The notes under the pieces: model-generated
Told to the model about the DNA's origin: nothing
Databases searched by the model: none
What the model saw: only the letters and a program-made list of their open reading frames with translations
Program-made: the position numbers and the translations under genes
NCBI RefSeq assembly: GCF_024102715.1
Contig: NZ_JAGFJM010000105.1
Location: forward strand, 1 to 64,000
DNA: 64,000 nucleotides
Reading direction: 5' to 3'
Source: Nitrosomonas communis
GTDB taxonomy: Bacteria; Pseudomonadota; Gammaproteobacteria; Burkholderiales; Nitrosomonadaceae
Part shown: in pieces, positions 1 to 8,821 of the stretch
Position numbering within the stretch: position 1 is the first letter of the stretch
Layout: each line of letters opens with the position of its first letter

Positions 1-114
1 TTTCTTGCGCTCAAACAATGGCGTGGTATTGCCACCCGCTATGCCAAGAACCTCTCTTCATTCATCGCCATCGTCCAGATTCGTTGTCTCGCACTATGGC
101 TCAAAGTCTCGTGA
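1..114 (+). CDS. IS5-like DDE transposase, C-terminal fragment (cut by window edge)
   Basis: The frame is open from base 1 and ends at TGA 112-114. The 37 residues include WRGIATRYAKN and IRCLALWL, the usual C-terminal tail of IS5-type (orfB) DDE transposases, where an Arg-x3-Arg-Tyr block follows the last catalytic glutamate. The rest of the protein lies upstream of the window, so its intactness cannot be judged. I see no convincing terminal inverted repeat just downstream, so the right end of the element is not fixed. The neighbourhood downstream also holds transposase debris, so this window edge is a mobile-element landing area. Confidence 0.75.
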   Translation, partial: FLALKQWRGIATRYAKNLSSFIAIVQIRCLALWLKVS

Positions 115-544
115 CGACACTATCTAGGAAAACCTAAGTATACTTTTTGAGAGGCTATATTGCGCTTTTTTCATAGCCATAACCTTTTTATGTATAGCAA
201 TATCCAATAACAAGGTGACAAAATTTACTTCCCTTAGCCAGAAGTCAAACTACCAATCATGCTTTGTCATAGCGAGTTTACCTAGAGACTCTGGGAAAAA
301 CGCCAGAATTAAAATTTCCCAATGCAAGTTGAGCAAGGTTCGATTCCATTAAATTAGGCAAATGGAAGCCTTGGCATCCCAGACCTGCCTTGATACTGGC
401 TCATAGCTTTTAGTGCAATACTATGAAAAAACCCAGATGAATACCACTGAACAATGATCGACAACCATAGCCGGTACTGGTAAGAACTCAGGCCTAAATG
501 ATATGAATGAGATGACGCATTCTCTACATCCGGTATTTTATATA
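115..544. other. gap without a supported gene
   Basis: This AT-rich stretch probably includes the right end of the upstream IS. A 64-codon minus-strand frame (354-548) has no family resemblance and no ribosome-binding site, and I do not call it. No tRNA, terminator or clear repeat was found. Confidence 0.5.
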
Positions 545-1222
545 TCAAGATAATTTATCATGAATCGGCTGAATCAATTGCGCTCCTTCATTGCTTGATC
601 GCCCTACAGCCGGTGACACTGGCCATAGCTGCAACTGCTCCCCAGAATAGAACTGTAGAAGCGACAATAGAATATCGTCGGATTGCTGGGTTGGGGTCAG
701 CCAGGCATTCCATACTTCAGGCGAAAGAATGACGGGCATGCGATTATGAATCGAGCGCATCAAGGCATTGCTTGCTGTGGTGATGATCGTGCAGCTATCG
801 ATAGTTACATCATCGACTATTGCAGTCTCCCATAGCCCTGCAAAGGAAAGTGGACCATCTTTAGCAGAGATATAGAACGGCTGTTTGCTTTTGCCATCTG
901 GCAGCAACTTCCATTCGTAGAAGCCCGAAGCTGGAATGAGACACCGCTGACGACGGAAGGCATGTTTGAACATGGGTTTGATAGCCAGCGATTCAGCGCG
1001 GGCATTGAACAGCAAGGGCAGTTTCTTGGTATCTTTAACCCAATGAGGTATTAGCCCCCAACGCATCGTCGATCCCGCCCGACCCTGGTCACTATCACGA
1101 ATGACCAGAATATCGTCGGTAGGCGCAATGTTATAACGTGGCTCGATCTCCGGTATAGACACCGCATGATACCAATCGGTCAGACTGGAACGAGGATAAG
1201 CTAGGGCAAAACGTCCGCACAT
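545..1222 (-). CDS. yedK: SOS response-associated peptidase (SRAP/HMCES/YedK)
   Basis: The protein has 225 residues, the normal size for the SRAP family. These proteins trap abasic sites in single-stranded DNA by a thiazolidine link to the amino-terminal cysteine, protecting replication forks. The catalytic set is visible: Cys2 in the MCGRFA start, the Asn in YNIAPT (about residue 34), the Glu in SGFYEW (about residue 104) and the His in IHNRMPVIL (about residue 160). The conserved MRWGLIPHW block is also present. The start is fixed because Cys2 must follow the initiator Met. No LexA-type palindrome is obvious upstream. The gene stands alone between insertion-sequence debris on both sides. 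Confidence 0.93.
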   Translation of the reverse strand: MCGRFALAYPRSSLTDWYHAVSIPEIEPRYNIAPTDDILVIRDSDQGRAGSTMRWGLIPHWVKDTKKLPLLFNARAESLAIKPMFKHAFRRQRCLIPASGFYEWKLLPDGKSKQPFYISAKDGPLSFAGLWETAIVDDVTIDSCTIITTASNALMRSIHNRMPVILSPEVWNAWLTPTQQSDDILLSLLQFYSGEQLQLWPVSPAVGRSSNEGAQLIQPIHDKLS

Positions 1223-1394
1223 ATATCGTCACATTGTTATTCGTCAAATGAGTGTTTTATACTGTGACTCTCATCATGACCTAAAGCATACACCACGACA
1301 ACCATTGTATCCCTCGATCCATCAAGTTCATCGACGCTGCCTTTCCTACAGCCAACTGTCATCGATCCGGCTGCAATTGAATCATTTTATGTGA

Positions 1395-1523
1395 CTTAGG
1401 TTATATGACAATATTTTTGTTGAACGACTCTGGCGAACAGTTAAGTACGAACTTTTATATACCAGAGAATTCAATAACCTGAAGGAGATAAAACAGAATT
1501 TATCGACATGGTTTGAATGGTAG
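1395..1523 (+). pseudogene. IS3-family transposase (orfB) fragment
   Basis: Reading in frame from 1395, the translation contains YDNIFVERLWRTVKYE, the signature of the integrase-core region of IS3-family OrfB transposases, continues for about 25 more residues and stops at TAG 1521-1523. Only about 43 of roughly 280 residues remain, with no start codon and no HHRP-type C-terminal block. It is a dead remnant. It joins in the same frame to the broken REP-associated transposase that follows, which suggests a recombination or deletion junction at about 1520. Confidence 0.75.
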
Positions 1524-1976
1524 AATCTTGAAGGCTGGCCGTGGAATAGTCATCTGGCAATGACAGGTGATGCGTCAAGAGCTGAATGGTTAACAACGGA
1601 CTGGATATTATCTTTGTTTGGTAAGCGAAAAAAGATTGCAATGGAGCAATACCGTCAATTCGTCCAGAAAGGCGTGCAGCATCAATCTGAAATATAGTCG
1701 AATTTGAAAGATCAGATTTATTTAGGAGATGAAGCTTTCGTCACTGAAATGCGGAAAAGAATTAGGAAAGAAAAAGACGATTTAAATATCCCCAAGCAGC
1801 AAAAACAGCCGATGACAAAACCTTTGTCTGAAATTGCAGCGCAATATAAAGACCGCAGCACGGCGATTATTGCTGCTTACAAAACAGGTGTATACAGCCA
1901 GCGAGAAATCGGAGCGTTTTATCAATTGCACCCAATGACAACTGGGGCTATTGTTCGTAAGAACAAGCATTCATGA
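1524..1976 (+). pseudogene. REP-associated tyrosine transposase (RAYT), C-terminal half with an amber codon
   Basis: Starting right after the IS3 scrap, the frame reads EGWPWNSHLAM, EWLTTDWILSLFG and EQYRQFVQKGV, then a TAG at 1695-1697, then DQIYLGDEAFV and a C-terminal helix-turn-helix-like block (REIGAFYQLHP) ending at 1976. These are the conserved C-terminal blocks of Y1-type RAYT transposases. The N-terminal half with the HUH and Tyr motifs is missing. The TAG sits where relatives usually carry Trp, so it is probably a TGG to TAG change. The 90 codons from TTG 1704 to 1976 are open but are not a separate gene. RAYT enzymes are normally linked to REP palindromes, which are plentiful in this window. 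Confidence 0.75.
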
Positions 1977-2111
1977 TTCTGGACGTGAACATCCCATCTG
2001 CGTGTACCCCTTCTGCGTGTTTATCCGGAAAATAGCCTTCCTGCTGCGCCAATCGATGGAATATTGGATAAAATATTTTCCTTGTTGATACAGGCCAAAA
2101 GGAACTGCAGC

Positions 2112-2912
2112 ATGTGTAATCGACGTGACCTGACGGGCGCAAACATTCACCTGAATAAAAACCGGAACAAACAGCAGGAGCAGGCAGATTTGGATAAGCG
2201 TTCATTTCTAAAACTGGCAGGGGCTTCTGCCATCAGCCTGGGTTTTGCCGGTACAGGAATCGCCAGCGGCATGGAAAACAAAGCCGCAGAGACCCCTGCT
2301 CAGACCATTCCCAAACCCGAGAATGTCCTGACGCCTGATCAGGCATTGGAGCGGTTGATGGCAGGAAACGAACGCTATGTTTCAGGCAAATCAGAACCGC
2401 TGGATTTTCATGATGTCGAAACCGCGCTCATCAAGGGGCAGAACCCTTACGCAACGATTCTGAGTTGCTCCGATTCCCGGGTAAGTCCCGAACATTGTTT
2501 CGATGAAGCGCTGGGCGATTTGTTTGTGGCACGCGTCGCGGGAAACTACTTGACGCACGATAATCTGGCTACCCTGGAATATTCAGTGGCCGTGCTGAAT
2601 ACCCCATTGATCATGGTGCTGGGTCACGAAAGCTGCGGTGCAGTGAAAGCAGCGATCGATGCGGTCGATCATCACCGGGATTTCCCTGGCCACATCCAGC
2701 TACTGGCAAGCGCCATCGCACCCGCGGTCAGAGCCGTGAGCGACACCTCCTCCAGCCGCCTGATCAATGTCACCAAAGCAAATATCATCATGACCGTAGA
2801 AAAGCTGAGAACCAAAACGCCTGTGCTCGATTATTATCACGATCACAAGAAAATCCGTATTGTTGGCGGTTTATATCATCTGAGTACTGGTAAAGTCGAG
2901 TTAATCGCATGA
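2112..2912 (+). CDS. beta-class carbonic anhydrase, probably exported
   Basis: This enzyme interconverts CO2 and bicarbonate. The beta-class zinc site is clear: SCSDSR (Cys-x-Asp-x-Arg, about residue 118) and GHESCGAV (His-x2-Cys, about residues 171-174). The N-terminus carries a KRSFLKLAGASA segment followed by a hydrophobic stretch near residues 35-55, resembling a Tat signal with Lys-Arg instead of Arg-Arg, so export to the periplasm is likely. I place the start at ATG 2112 (266 residues), which has AAAAGGA about 9 bases upstream. The same frame extends to a TTG at 2064 without a better ribosome-binding site. The gene is monocistronic. A periplasmic CO2/bicarbonate role would suit an autotroph, but that is inference. 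Confidence 0.88.
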   Translation: MCNRRDLTGANIHLNKNRNKQQEQADLDKRSFLKLAGASAISLGFAGTGIASGMENKAAETPAQTIPKPENVLTPDQALERLMAGNERYVSGKSEPLDFHDVETALIKGQNPYATILSCSDSRVSPEHCFDEALGDLFVARVAGNYLTHDNLATLEYSVAVLNTPLIMVLGHESCGAVKAAIDAVDHHRDFPGHIQLLASAIAPAVRAVSDTSSSRLINVTKANIIMTVEKLRTKTPVLDYYHDHKKIRIVGGLYHLSTGKVELIA

Positions 2913-2940
2913 AGTCATTAATCTCAACTATGCTGCAGAA

Positions 2941-3513
2941 TTATGAATGCTTCAGCGCCTGAGGAATAGCTGCTTTTAAATAATAAATCATCGACCACAG
3001 CGTCAGAATTGCAGCCAGGTAAATAAGCCAGGTTCCTATTACCTGAGAATCAAACTGCTCTCCGATTTTTTCGTGATAAAGCAGGAGTGGAATCGCAACC
3101 ATTTGTGAAGCTGTTTTTATTTTTCCCAAAAAAGAAACGGCGACGCTTTTGGCTTTACCGATATGCGCCATCCATTCACGCAAAGCCGAGACGGTAATTT
3201 CCCGGCCGATGATAATCAGCGCAATCGGCGCATCCAGCCTTTCCAGGTGCACCAGCACGATTAAGGCAGCTGCGACCATTAATTTATCTGCGACCGGATC
3301 AAGAAAAGCGCCAAAGGCCGACATCTGATTAAGCGTGCGGGCTAGATAGCCATCCAGCCAATCAGTGATGGCTGCACTGCTAAAAATGATAGTAGCCACC
3401 AGATTCTGGCCGAAGGGCGATAACCAGGTCGGCGGCAAATAAAAAATTCCGACAAATAAAGGAATAGCAAGTATCCGCAGCCATGTCAGCAGATTAGGAA
3501 GATTCATTGGCAT
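2941..3513 (-). CDS. pgsA: CDP-diacylglycerol-glycerol-3-phosphate 3-phosphatidyltransferase
   Basis: The enzyme makes phosphatidylglycerol phosphate from CDP-diacylglycerol and glycerol 3-phosphate at the inner membrane, the committed step to phosphatidylglycerol and cardiolipin. The CDP-alcohol phosphotransferase motif is complete: Asp-Gly-x2-Ala-Arg (DGYLAR, about residue 54) followed by FGAFLDPVADK, which carries the other two metal-binding aspartates. Several hydrophobic membrane spans are evident, and 190 residues is typical. ATG at 3513 or at 3507 could start it; neither has a strong ribosome-binding site. It lies downstream of uvrC, a common proteobacterial arrangement, and is probably co-transcribed with it. 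Confidence 0.95.
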   Translation of the reverse strand: MPMNLPNLLTWLRILAIPLFVGIFYLPPTWLSPFGQNLVATIIFSSAAITDWLDGYLARTLNQMSAFGAFLDPVADKLMVAAALIVLVHLERLDAPIALIIIGREITVSALREWMAHIGKAKSVAVSFLGKIKTASQMVAIPLLLYHEKIGEQFDSQVIGTWLIYLAAILTLWSMIYYLKAAIPQALKHS

Positions 3514-3585
3514 AATATAAAAAATATCAGTTCTGTTTTTTTAATAAGCAACAGCCATTTCACTACATTTATTTTATGGGCAAGC

Positions 3586-5403
3586 TCAATGCAGCTCTCG
3601 GTATATCCTTTCTGCCAGCGCCCGGCTGATGCCCTCCGCCTGCTGCAACTCCTCCACGCTTGCCGTCAACACACCCTTCAGCCCTCCGAACCGGCCTAAC
3701 AAACTTTGCCGCCGTTTGGCGCCAACACCAGCAATCTGTTCCAGGCTTGAAAGCGTACGTGCTTTATTGCGCCGAGCACGATGACCCTGAATGGCGAAAC
3801 GATGTGCTTCATCACGAATCTGTTGGATCAGGTGCAAACCAGCATGATCAGCAGGTAATTTTAACGGCTTTTCAGCCAATGGAAAAATCAATTGCTCCAG
3901 ACCAGGCTTGCGCCCTTCCCCTTTGGCCACCCCCAAAAAGGGAATATCATTGAGCCCCAGTTCAATCAGCACTTCCTGCGCTGCGCTGACCTGCCCTTTA
4001 CCGCCATCGATCAGAATCAGATCAGGCAATTTACCCTCCTCTTCAGCCAGCTTGGCATAGCGCCGCAGCAATGCCTGACGCATGGCGCCATAATCATCAC
4101 CCGGCATAATATCGGTGATGTTGTAACGGCGATACTCGTTGTTACGCAGAGAGAAGTTGTCATAAACCACGCAGGAAGCCACCGTCGCTTCACCCATGGT
4201 ATGGCTGATATCGAAACACTCGATCCGGCCAAGACTGGGCAGATTCAGGGCAAACTGCAAAGCTTGCACGCGCTCTTCCTGATTGGCTTGCCTTTGCAGT
4301 CTCTGCTGCAGCGCCAGGCGTGCATTCTCAGCCGCCATCTTCAACCATACCCGCCGCTCACCGGCCGGATTGAGCACGATAGCGACCTTGCGCCCGGCCT
4401 GCTCCGTCAGCAAAGGTTGCAGAATATCCAGGCGGATGTTTTCACCGATGACAATCAGCGGCGGCACCGGCCGATTAAGATAGTGCTGAGTAATGAATGC
4501 TTCCAGAATATCCGGCAACTCATAACCCTGCACATTTTGTGGAAAAAAGCTCTTATCGCCCAAATGCCGTCCACCTCTGATCATGACCAGGTTGACGCAG
4601 ACGCTTTCAATACTCTCATGCAGGGAAACACAGGCGATGACGTCCGCATCCAGCGCTTTGCCGCTATCCACAAACTGTTTCTCCTGGATTTTGCGCAGCG
4701 CCTGCATCTGGTCGCGAAAAATCGCGGCCTGCTCATATTCCTGTTGCTCGGAAGCGAGCTGCATTTTTTCAGCAATCTCTTTCAGCACTTCATTCTGCTT
4801 GCCTTGTAAAAAAAGGGAAGCACTTTTGACATCTTCACGGTAATCCTCCGGTGAAATCAGGTTGACACAAGGGCCGCTGCAGCGCTTGATCTGATAAAGC
4901 AGGCAAGGCCGGGTACGATGATTGAACACACTGTCTTCGCAGGTGCGCAAACGAAATACTTTTTGCAAAAGATGAATGCTTTCTCTGACAACGCCAGCAT
5001 TGGGAAAAGGGCCAAAATACTGATGCTGGTTTTCCAGCGCACCGCGGTAAAAAGCCAAGCGTGGATAAGCGTGCTGGCTCAGCATCAAATATGGATAAGA
5101 CTTATCATCCCTGAATAAGATGTTGTAACGAGGCGCCAGGCTCTTGATCAGATTGTTCTCAAGCAACAAGGCTTCTGCTTCCGAACGCGTGACAGTCGTT
5201 TCAATTGCCGCAATGTGCGAAACCATGAGCTGGATACGCGGACTCAGATTGGATTTCTGAAAATAGGATGACACCCGTTTCCTGAGATCAATTGCCTTGC
5301 CGACGTAAATGACTTCCCCGGCTGCACTCAGCATACGGTACACCCCCGGCAAAGCAGGTAAGGCCGCTGAAAAAACTTTGCCGTCAAACGCGGTTGCTGA
5401 CAA
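3586..5403 (-). CDS. uvrC: excinuclease ABC subunit C
   Basis: UvrC makes both incisions around bulky DNA lesions in nucleotide excision repair with UvrA and UvrB. The 605 residues show the GIY-YIG nuclease domain at the start (GVYRML...EVIYVGKA, about residues 20-37), a UVR segment near 200-240, an RNase H-like nuclease core in the second half ([18 protein letters not shown]) and a C-terminal helix-hairpin-helix pair ([17 protein letters not shown], about 555-605). The start is TTG 5403, chosen because it gives the full N-terminus; no ATG lies in frame before the GIY domain. It sits in a minus-strand run: glycosylase, tautomerase, uvrC, pgsA. Several long antisense frames overlap it and are shadows. 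Confidence 0.96.
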   Translation of the reverse strand: MSATAFDGKVFSAALPALPGVYRMLSAAGEVIYVGKAIDLRKRVSSYFQKSNLSPRIQLMVSHIAAIETTVTRSEAEALLLENNLIKSLAPRYNILFRDDKSYPYLMLSQHAYPRLAFYRGALENQHQYFGPFPNAGVVRESIHLLQKVFRLRTCEDSVFNHRTRPCLLYQIKRCSGPCVNLISPEDYREDVKSASLFLQGKQNEVLKEIAEKMQLASEQQEYEQAAIFRDQMQALRKIQEKQFVDSGKALDADVIACVSLHESIESVCVNLVMIRGGRHLGDKSFFPQNVQGYELPDILEAFITQHYLNRPVPPLIVIGENIRLDILQPLLTEQAGRKVAIVLNPAGERRVWLKMAAENARLALQQRLQRQANQEERVQALQFALNLPSLGRIECFDISHTMGEATVASCVVYDNFSLRNNEYRRYNITDIMPGDDYGAMRQALLRRYAKLAEEEGKLPDLILIDGGKGQVSAAQEVLIELGLNDIPFLGVAKGEGRKPGLEQLIFPLAEKPLKLPADHAGLHLIQQIRDEAHRFAIQGHRARRNKARTLSSLEQIAGVGAKRRQSLLGRFGGLKGVLTASVEELQQAEGISRALAERIYRELH

Positions 5404-5418
5404 AATGCTTATTTCCCG

Positions 5419-5607
5419 TTATTCGTCGTCACCAAGCAATGTTCCGGCAATTGCCCAGTTTTCATGCGGTATCTCATCAAAGGATATATAGGTATAGGAC
5501 TTGGGTTTATTGCCTACCCGTTCCAAGGTATCGGTAATTTCCTCGGCAATCTGCTTTTTCTGTTCGCGGCTCCATGTGCCAGCAATACGGATATTGACAT
5601 AGGACAT
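5419..5607 (-). CDS. 4-oxalocrotonate tautomerase-like small protein lacking Pro1
   Basis: The 62-residue protein starting MSYVNIRIAG and ending ENWAIAGTLLGDDE has the length, beta-alpha-beta pattern and C-terminal NWxxxG block of the tautomerase superfamily. In that family the first residue after the initiator Met is a catalytic Pro. Here it is Ser, so the usual tautomerase mechanism cannot work as known. The start at 5607 is supported by GAGAGAG about 8 bases upstream; a longer frame to 5658 overlaps the glycosylase gene and is not needed. It lies between udgB and uvrC on the same strand. Its function is unknown; membership of the fold is a good guess, activity is not. Confidence 0.75.
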   Translation of the reverse strand: MSYVNIRIAGTWSREQKKQIAEEITDTLERVGNKPKSYTYISFDEIPHENWAIAGTLLGDDE

Positions 5608-5630
5608 CTTAATCTCTCTCAAAAAGTTAA

Positions 5631-6311
5631 TCAGGTTGGTAATGCCAGATCTGCACACACTCTGGCAATGACTTGCTCGAACATTTCTGCTGTCAAGCGT
5701 TTAGTTTGTGTATTGTAACGGCTGCAGTGATAACTGTCATAAAGTCTCAGTCCATTGGGAAGGCTATGAACAGCGCCATGGCGAAAAGGAAAACTTTTCA
5801 TTGTCAACCCTAAAGCCATCAAGCCAGCCTGATGGGCCACATTACCCAAAGCCAGTACGCCCTGCCCGCCATGCGCGGTAAAATCTGCCAGTTCGGCTGA
5901 TAAATAGGCGTTACATTGCCGCACTTCGCGTGGCTGCGGCTTATTTGCAGGCGGCAGGCATTTGACAGCATTGGTAATACGACAATTGCGCAAACGTAAA
6001 TCATCATTCACGGAAATGGATTCGTTATGACTGGCCAGGCCAAATTTGTGCAGCGTCTGGTATAGCAGAATACCGGCAAAATCACCGGTAAATGGTCTAC
6101 CCGTGCGGTTTGCGCCGTGCATGCCCGGCGCCAGGCCGATGATCAGCAGCTTAGCGGACAAATCACCGAATGCTGGCACCGGTTTGGCATGGTAAGCCGG
6201 ATATTGGATTCTGACAGTATCCAAAAATTCAGTCAGACGTACACACTGGCGGCAATTCTCGTCAAAGGAGGTTAAAGTGGGATTACAGGTTTTTTGGTGT
6301 AAAATGGTCAT
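5631..6311 (-). CDS. uracil-DNA glycosylase, family 5 (UdgB-like)
   Basis: The protein removes uracil and possibly other deaminated bases from DNA. The motif GLAPGMHGANRTGRPFTGDF (about residues 58-77) is the family 5 active-site block, and HCSRYNTQT near residue 195 matches the second motif. Four cysteines suited to a 4Fe-4S cluster are visible: two in ENCRQCVRL (about 19-23) and two in KCLPPANKPQPREVRQC (about 117-133). The 226-residue length is normal. It is divergent to efp with only 17 bases between the two start codons, so the promoters must overlap the genes. It leads a minus-strand DNA-repair run with uvrC. Confidence 0.88.
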   Translation of the reverse strand: MTILHQKTCNPTLTSFDENCRQCVRLTEFLDTVRIQYPAYHAKPVPAFGDLSAKLLIIGLAPGMHGANRTGRPFTGDFAGILLYQTLHKFGLASHNESISVNDDLRLRNCRITNAVKCLPPANKPQPREVRQCNAYLSAELADFTAHGGQGVLALGNVAHQAGLMALGLTMKSFPFRHGAVHSLPNGLRLYDSYHCSRYNTQTKRLTAEMFEQVIARVCADLALPT

Positions 6312-6328
6312 TTTTTAATAAAAAAACA

Positions 6329-6895
6329 ATGGCAAAAGTTCTCGCAACTGAAATTCGCGTTGGTAACCTGATCGAATGGGACAAGCGCATCTGGCGTGTA
6401 CTGAAATGTTACCATGTTCATGTTGGCGGCCGTGGTGGCGCATTCATGCAGGTGGAGATGAAAGATATCGAAGCAGGCACTAAAACCAATCAGCGTATAC
6501 GTACTGAAGACAAGGTCGAACGCACCATTGTCGAGCCTCGTGAAATGGTCTTTCTTTATCAGGAAGGCAGCGATTATATCTTTATGGACAAGCAAACCTA
6601 CGAGCAAATGAGTTTGTCACAAGACTTTCTTGAGGGGCAAAGCGAATATCTGCTGCCCAATACGGAGGTACTGGTTAACTTCCATCATGATCGCCCGATA
6701 GGCGTACAGCTTCCCCCTAGCGTGATACTCACCGTAGTCGATACCGAGCCGATTCTCAAAGGCGCAACGGCCACCAGCTCCTATAAACCTGCCACCACGG
6801 AGACAGGATTGGTCGTCATGGTACCCTCTTTTGTGTTACAGGGTGAAAAAATTAAGGTCAATACTGATAATGGTGAATATATCGAGCGCATTTAG
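6329..6895 (+). CDS. efp: elongation factor P (atypical loop with arginine)
   Basis: EF-P helps the ribosome make peptide bonds at polyproline stretches. The 188 residues cover the KOW-like N-domain and two OB domains (FMDKQTYEQM around 91-100, C-terminal GEYIERI). The loop that reaches the peptidyl-transferase centre reads HVGGRGGAF, with Arg35 at the tip. Most gamma- and alphaproteobacterial forms have PGKG with a modifiable Lys. The Arg-type EF-Ps rhamnosylated by EarP, common in betaproteobacteria, have a differently built loop and sequence. Overall this protein resembles the alphaproteobacterial-like branch. No earP or epmA/B homologue lies next to it. Confidence 0.94.
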   Translation: MAKVLATEIRVGNLIEWDKRIWRVLKCYHVHVGGRGGAFMQVEMKDIEAGTKTNQRIRTEDKVERTIVEPREMVFLYQEGSDYIFMDKQTYEQMSLSQDFLEGQSEYLLPNTEVLVNFHHDRPIGVQLPPSVILTVVDTEPILKGATATSSYKPATTETGLVVMVPSFVLQGEKIKVNTDNGEYIERI

Positions 6896-6994
6896 ATAAT
6901 TCATCATTCATAAGATTGAAATATTAATCTGCCAAACTTGATATGAATGGCCGGGGATTAGGTTTAGGCGATATTGCATTGTTACCTCCTGTCA

Positions 6995-8809
6995 ATGACA
7001 ATCGATTGCTTAACCCGATCTCCTGTTAATTCCTCAATTTCCTTCCATGCTGTCCGCTGGACCCTGCTGGTGTTGTGTATTGCATTGAATTTGTTTTGCC
7101 ACACGCCTGCTGCTGCACAGACGATACAAAATGCGGACAAACAATCAGAGCCGACTATCATCAAGCTCTCCGCACCCAAATCTGTCAAGAAACTCATAAA
7201 AAAACACCTCACATTTCCTGATGAACCTTTTGCCAGTGACACAGCGCAAGCAGCTTATGCCCGCAAGGCAAAACAGGAAATCAAAGAGCTACTCGCAACC
7301 GAGGGTTATTTCACTCCTGTCGTTACCCTGGAAAGTGGTGTAAATGGAGAAAAACTGATCCTGAAGGTAGTTCCGGGAGCGCAGACAAAAGTGACCGAAG
7401 TCACCATCGAATTTCAGGGTGATCTGGCCGTTGAAACACCCGAGCATCACCAGCGAGTAGAACAATTACGCAGGCATTGGCAACTGGGAGCGGGCGAGCC
7501 ATTTCGCACTGCAGTCTGGGAAGAGGCCAAAGCAGCCTTGCTCGCCAGCGTTGCGGAAAGGGAATATGCTGCTGCCCAGATTACCAGCAGTCAGGCCGAA
7601 GTTGATCCTGCAACAGCCAGTGCCAAATTGCACATCGTGATCGATTCAGGGCCGGTATTCTACTTCGGCGACTTACAGATTAGCGGACTGACGCGGTACG
7701 ATCAAAGCATAATAAGCAACTACGCACCTTTCCAAAAGGGCGATCCTTATCGCCGGGATAAACTGCTTGCTTTCCAGACCACGTTACAGAATATCCCTCA
7801 CCTTAGTTCGGTCTCAATCAGTATCCACCCCGATATTGCGTCTCACCAGGCCATTCCGGTAGAAGTCATCCTGACTGAGGCTCGCTCGCAGCAAATCGCT
7901 GTAGGCGTTGGCTATAGTACCAACACGGGCGCCAGAGGAGAAATTAATTACCGTAATTACAATTTTCTGAACCGGGCACTGAGTATGAGCAGCCTGCTGC
8001 GTTATGAGCAAAAGCGCCAGCTCTTCTCGACAAGAATCGACACCATCCCGGATGAAAACAATTATCTCTATAGCCTGGGAGCAAAAATCGAACGGACCGA
8101 CATCGAAGATTTGAAAACATTCAATCAGAGAGTCGGTCTTACCCGCGAACGCATCACCGAAAAAATGCGCACACAGGTCGGTATTGCCTGGCAAAGGGAA
8201 GAAAGACAGCCGGCAGGCGCACCCGATACCACAACCTATGCGTTAGCACTGGACACGTGGTGGCGCTACCATAATGTAGACAATCCGCTACATGCCAGAC
8301 GGGGTCATATTTCAGAAATACGCATTGGCGGCGGCAGCCAATATATGCTCTCGAAACGGGATTTCGTGCGCACTTATGCGCGCCATCAACATTGGTGGCC
8401 AATTGGAGCGCGTGATGTGCTATTTCTGCGGGCAGAAATTGGCTATACCATAGCCTCATCCCGTGACGGCATTCCTCAGGAATATTTATTCCGTGCAGGC
8501 GGCATCAATTCAGTGCGGGGATATGATTTTCTCAGCCTGGGGGTGCGTGAAGGTAATGCTATTGTTGGTGGACGCGCACTTGGTACTGGCACCCTTGAAT
8601 ATGTACGCTGGTTTACCGAGAAGTGGGGAGCTGCCTTGTTCACAGATGTTGGTGATGCAGCAGACTCCTGGCAGTCTTTCAAACCATCATTCGGCTATGG
8701 TAGTGGTATCCGCTGGCGCAGCCCTGCCGGCCCGCTGGCACTCGATTTAGCCAGACGGCACGATACTGGCACACTACGGGTACATTTCTCCATTGCAGTC
8801 GCTTTCTAG
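6995..8809 (+). CDS. tamA: translocation and assembly module subunit TamA (Omp85 family)
   Basis: TamA is an outer-membrane barrel of the BamA/Omp85 family that works with TamB in placing envelope proteins or lipids. After a signal peptide (about residues 20-42, ending AAAQ) come POTRA-type domains (to about residue 270), then a 16-strand barrel region with the Omp85 motif GGINSVRGYDF (about 505) and a C-terminal strand ending in Phe (FSIAVAF). ATG 6995 is preferred over an upstream TTG at 6974; neither has a strong ribosome-binding site. It lies 12 bases before tamB, the standard operon. Confidence 0.93.
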   Translation: MTIDCLTRSPVNSSISFHAVRWTLLVLCIALNLFCHTPAAAQTIQNADKQSEPTIIKLSAPKSVKKLIKKHLTFPDEPFASDTAQAAYARKAKQEIKELLATEGYFTPVVTLESGVNGEKLILKVVPGAQTKVTEVTIEFQGDLAVETPEHHQRVEQLRRHWQLGAGEPFRTAVWEEAKAALLASVAEREYAAAQITSSQAEVDPATASAKLHIVIDSGPVFYFGDLQISGLTRYDQSIISNYAPFQKGDPYRRDKLLAFQTTLQNIPHLSSVSISIHPDIASHQAIPVEVILTEARSQQIAVGVGYSTNTGARGEINYRNYNFLNRALSMSSLLRYEQKRQLFSTRIDTIPDENNYLYSLGAKIERTDIEDLKTFNQRVGLTRERITEKMRTQVGIAWQREERQPAGAPDTTTYALALDTWWRYHNVDNPLHARRGHISEIRIGGGSQYMLSKRDFVRTYARHQHWWPIGARDVLFLRAEIGYTIASSRDGIPQEYLFRAGGINSVRGYDFLSLGVREGNAIVGGRALGTGTLEYVRWFTEKWGAALFTDVGDAADSWQSFKPSFGYGSGIRWRSPAGPLALDLARRHDTGTLRVHFSIAVAF

Positions 8810-8821
8810 TCAGTTGAAAAA

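Noticed and set aside
336..350. tRNA T-arm-like GGTTCGATTCC
   Set aside because: The flanking five bases (CAAGG and CCATT) do not pair, and no anticodon or acceptor stem can be drawn around it.
354..548. 64-codon minus-strand frame upstream of yedK
   Set aside because: No ribosome-binding site, no recognisable motif, and it lies in IS-derived DNA.
3892..4809. 305-codon plus-strand frame antisense to uvrC
   Set aside because: It lies wholly inside uvrC on the other strand, and the translation has no domain character.
6943..7029. Small frame beginning ATGAATGGCCGG just before tamA
   Set aside because: Only 28 codons, no ribosome-binding site, and it overlaps the preferred tamA start in another frame.
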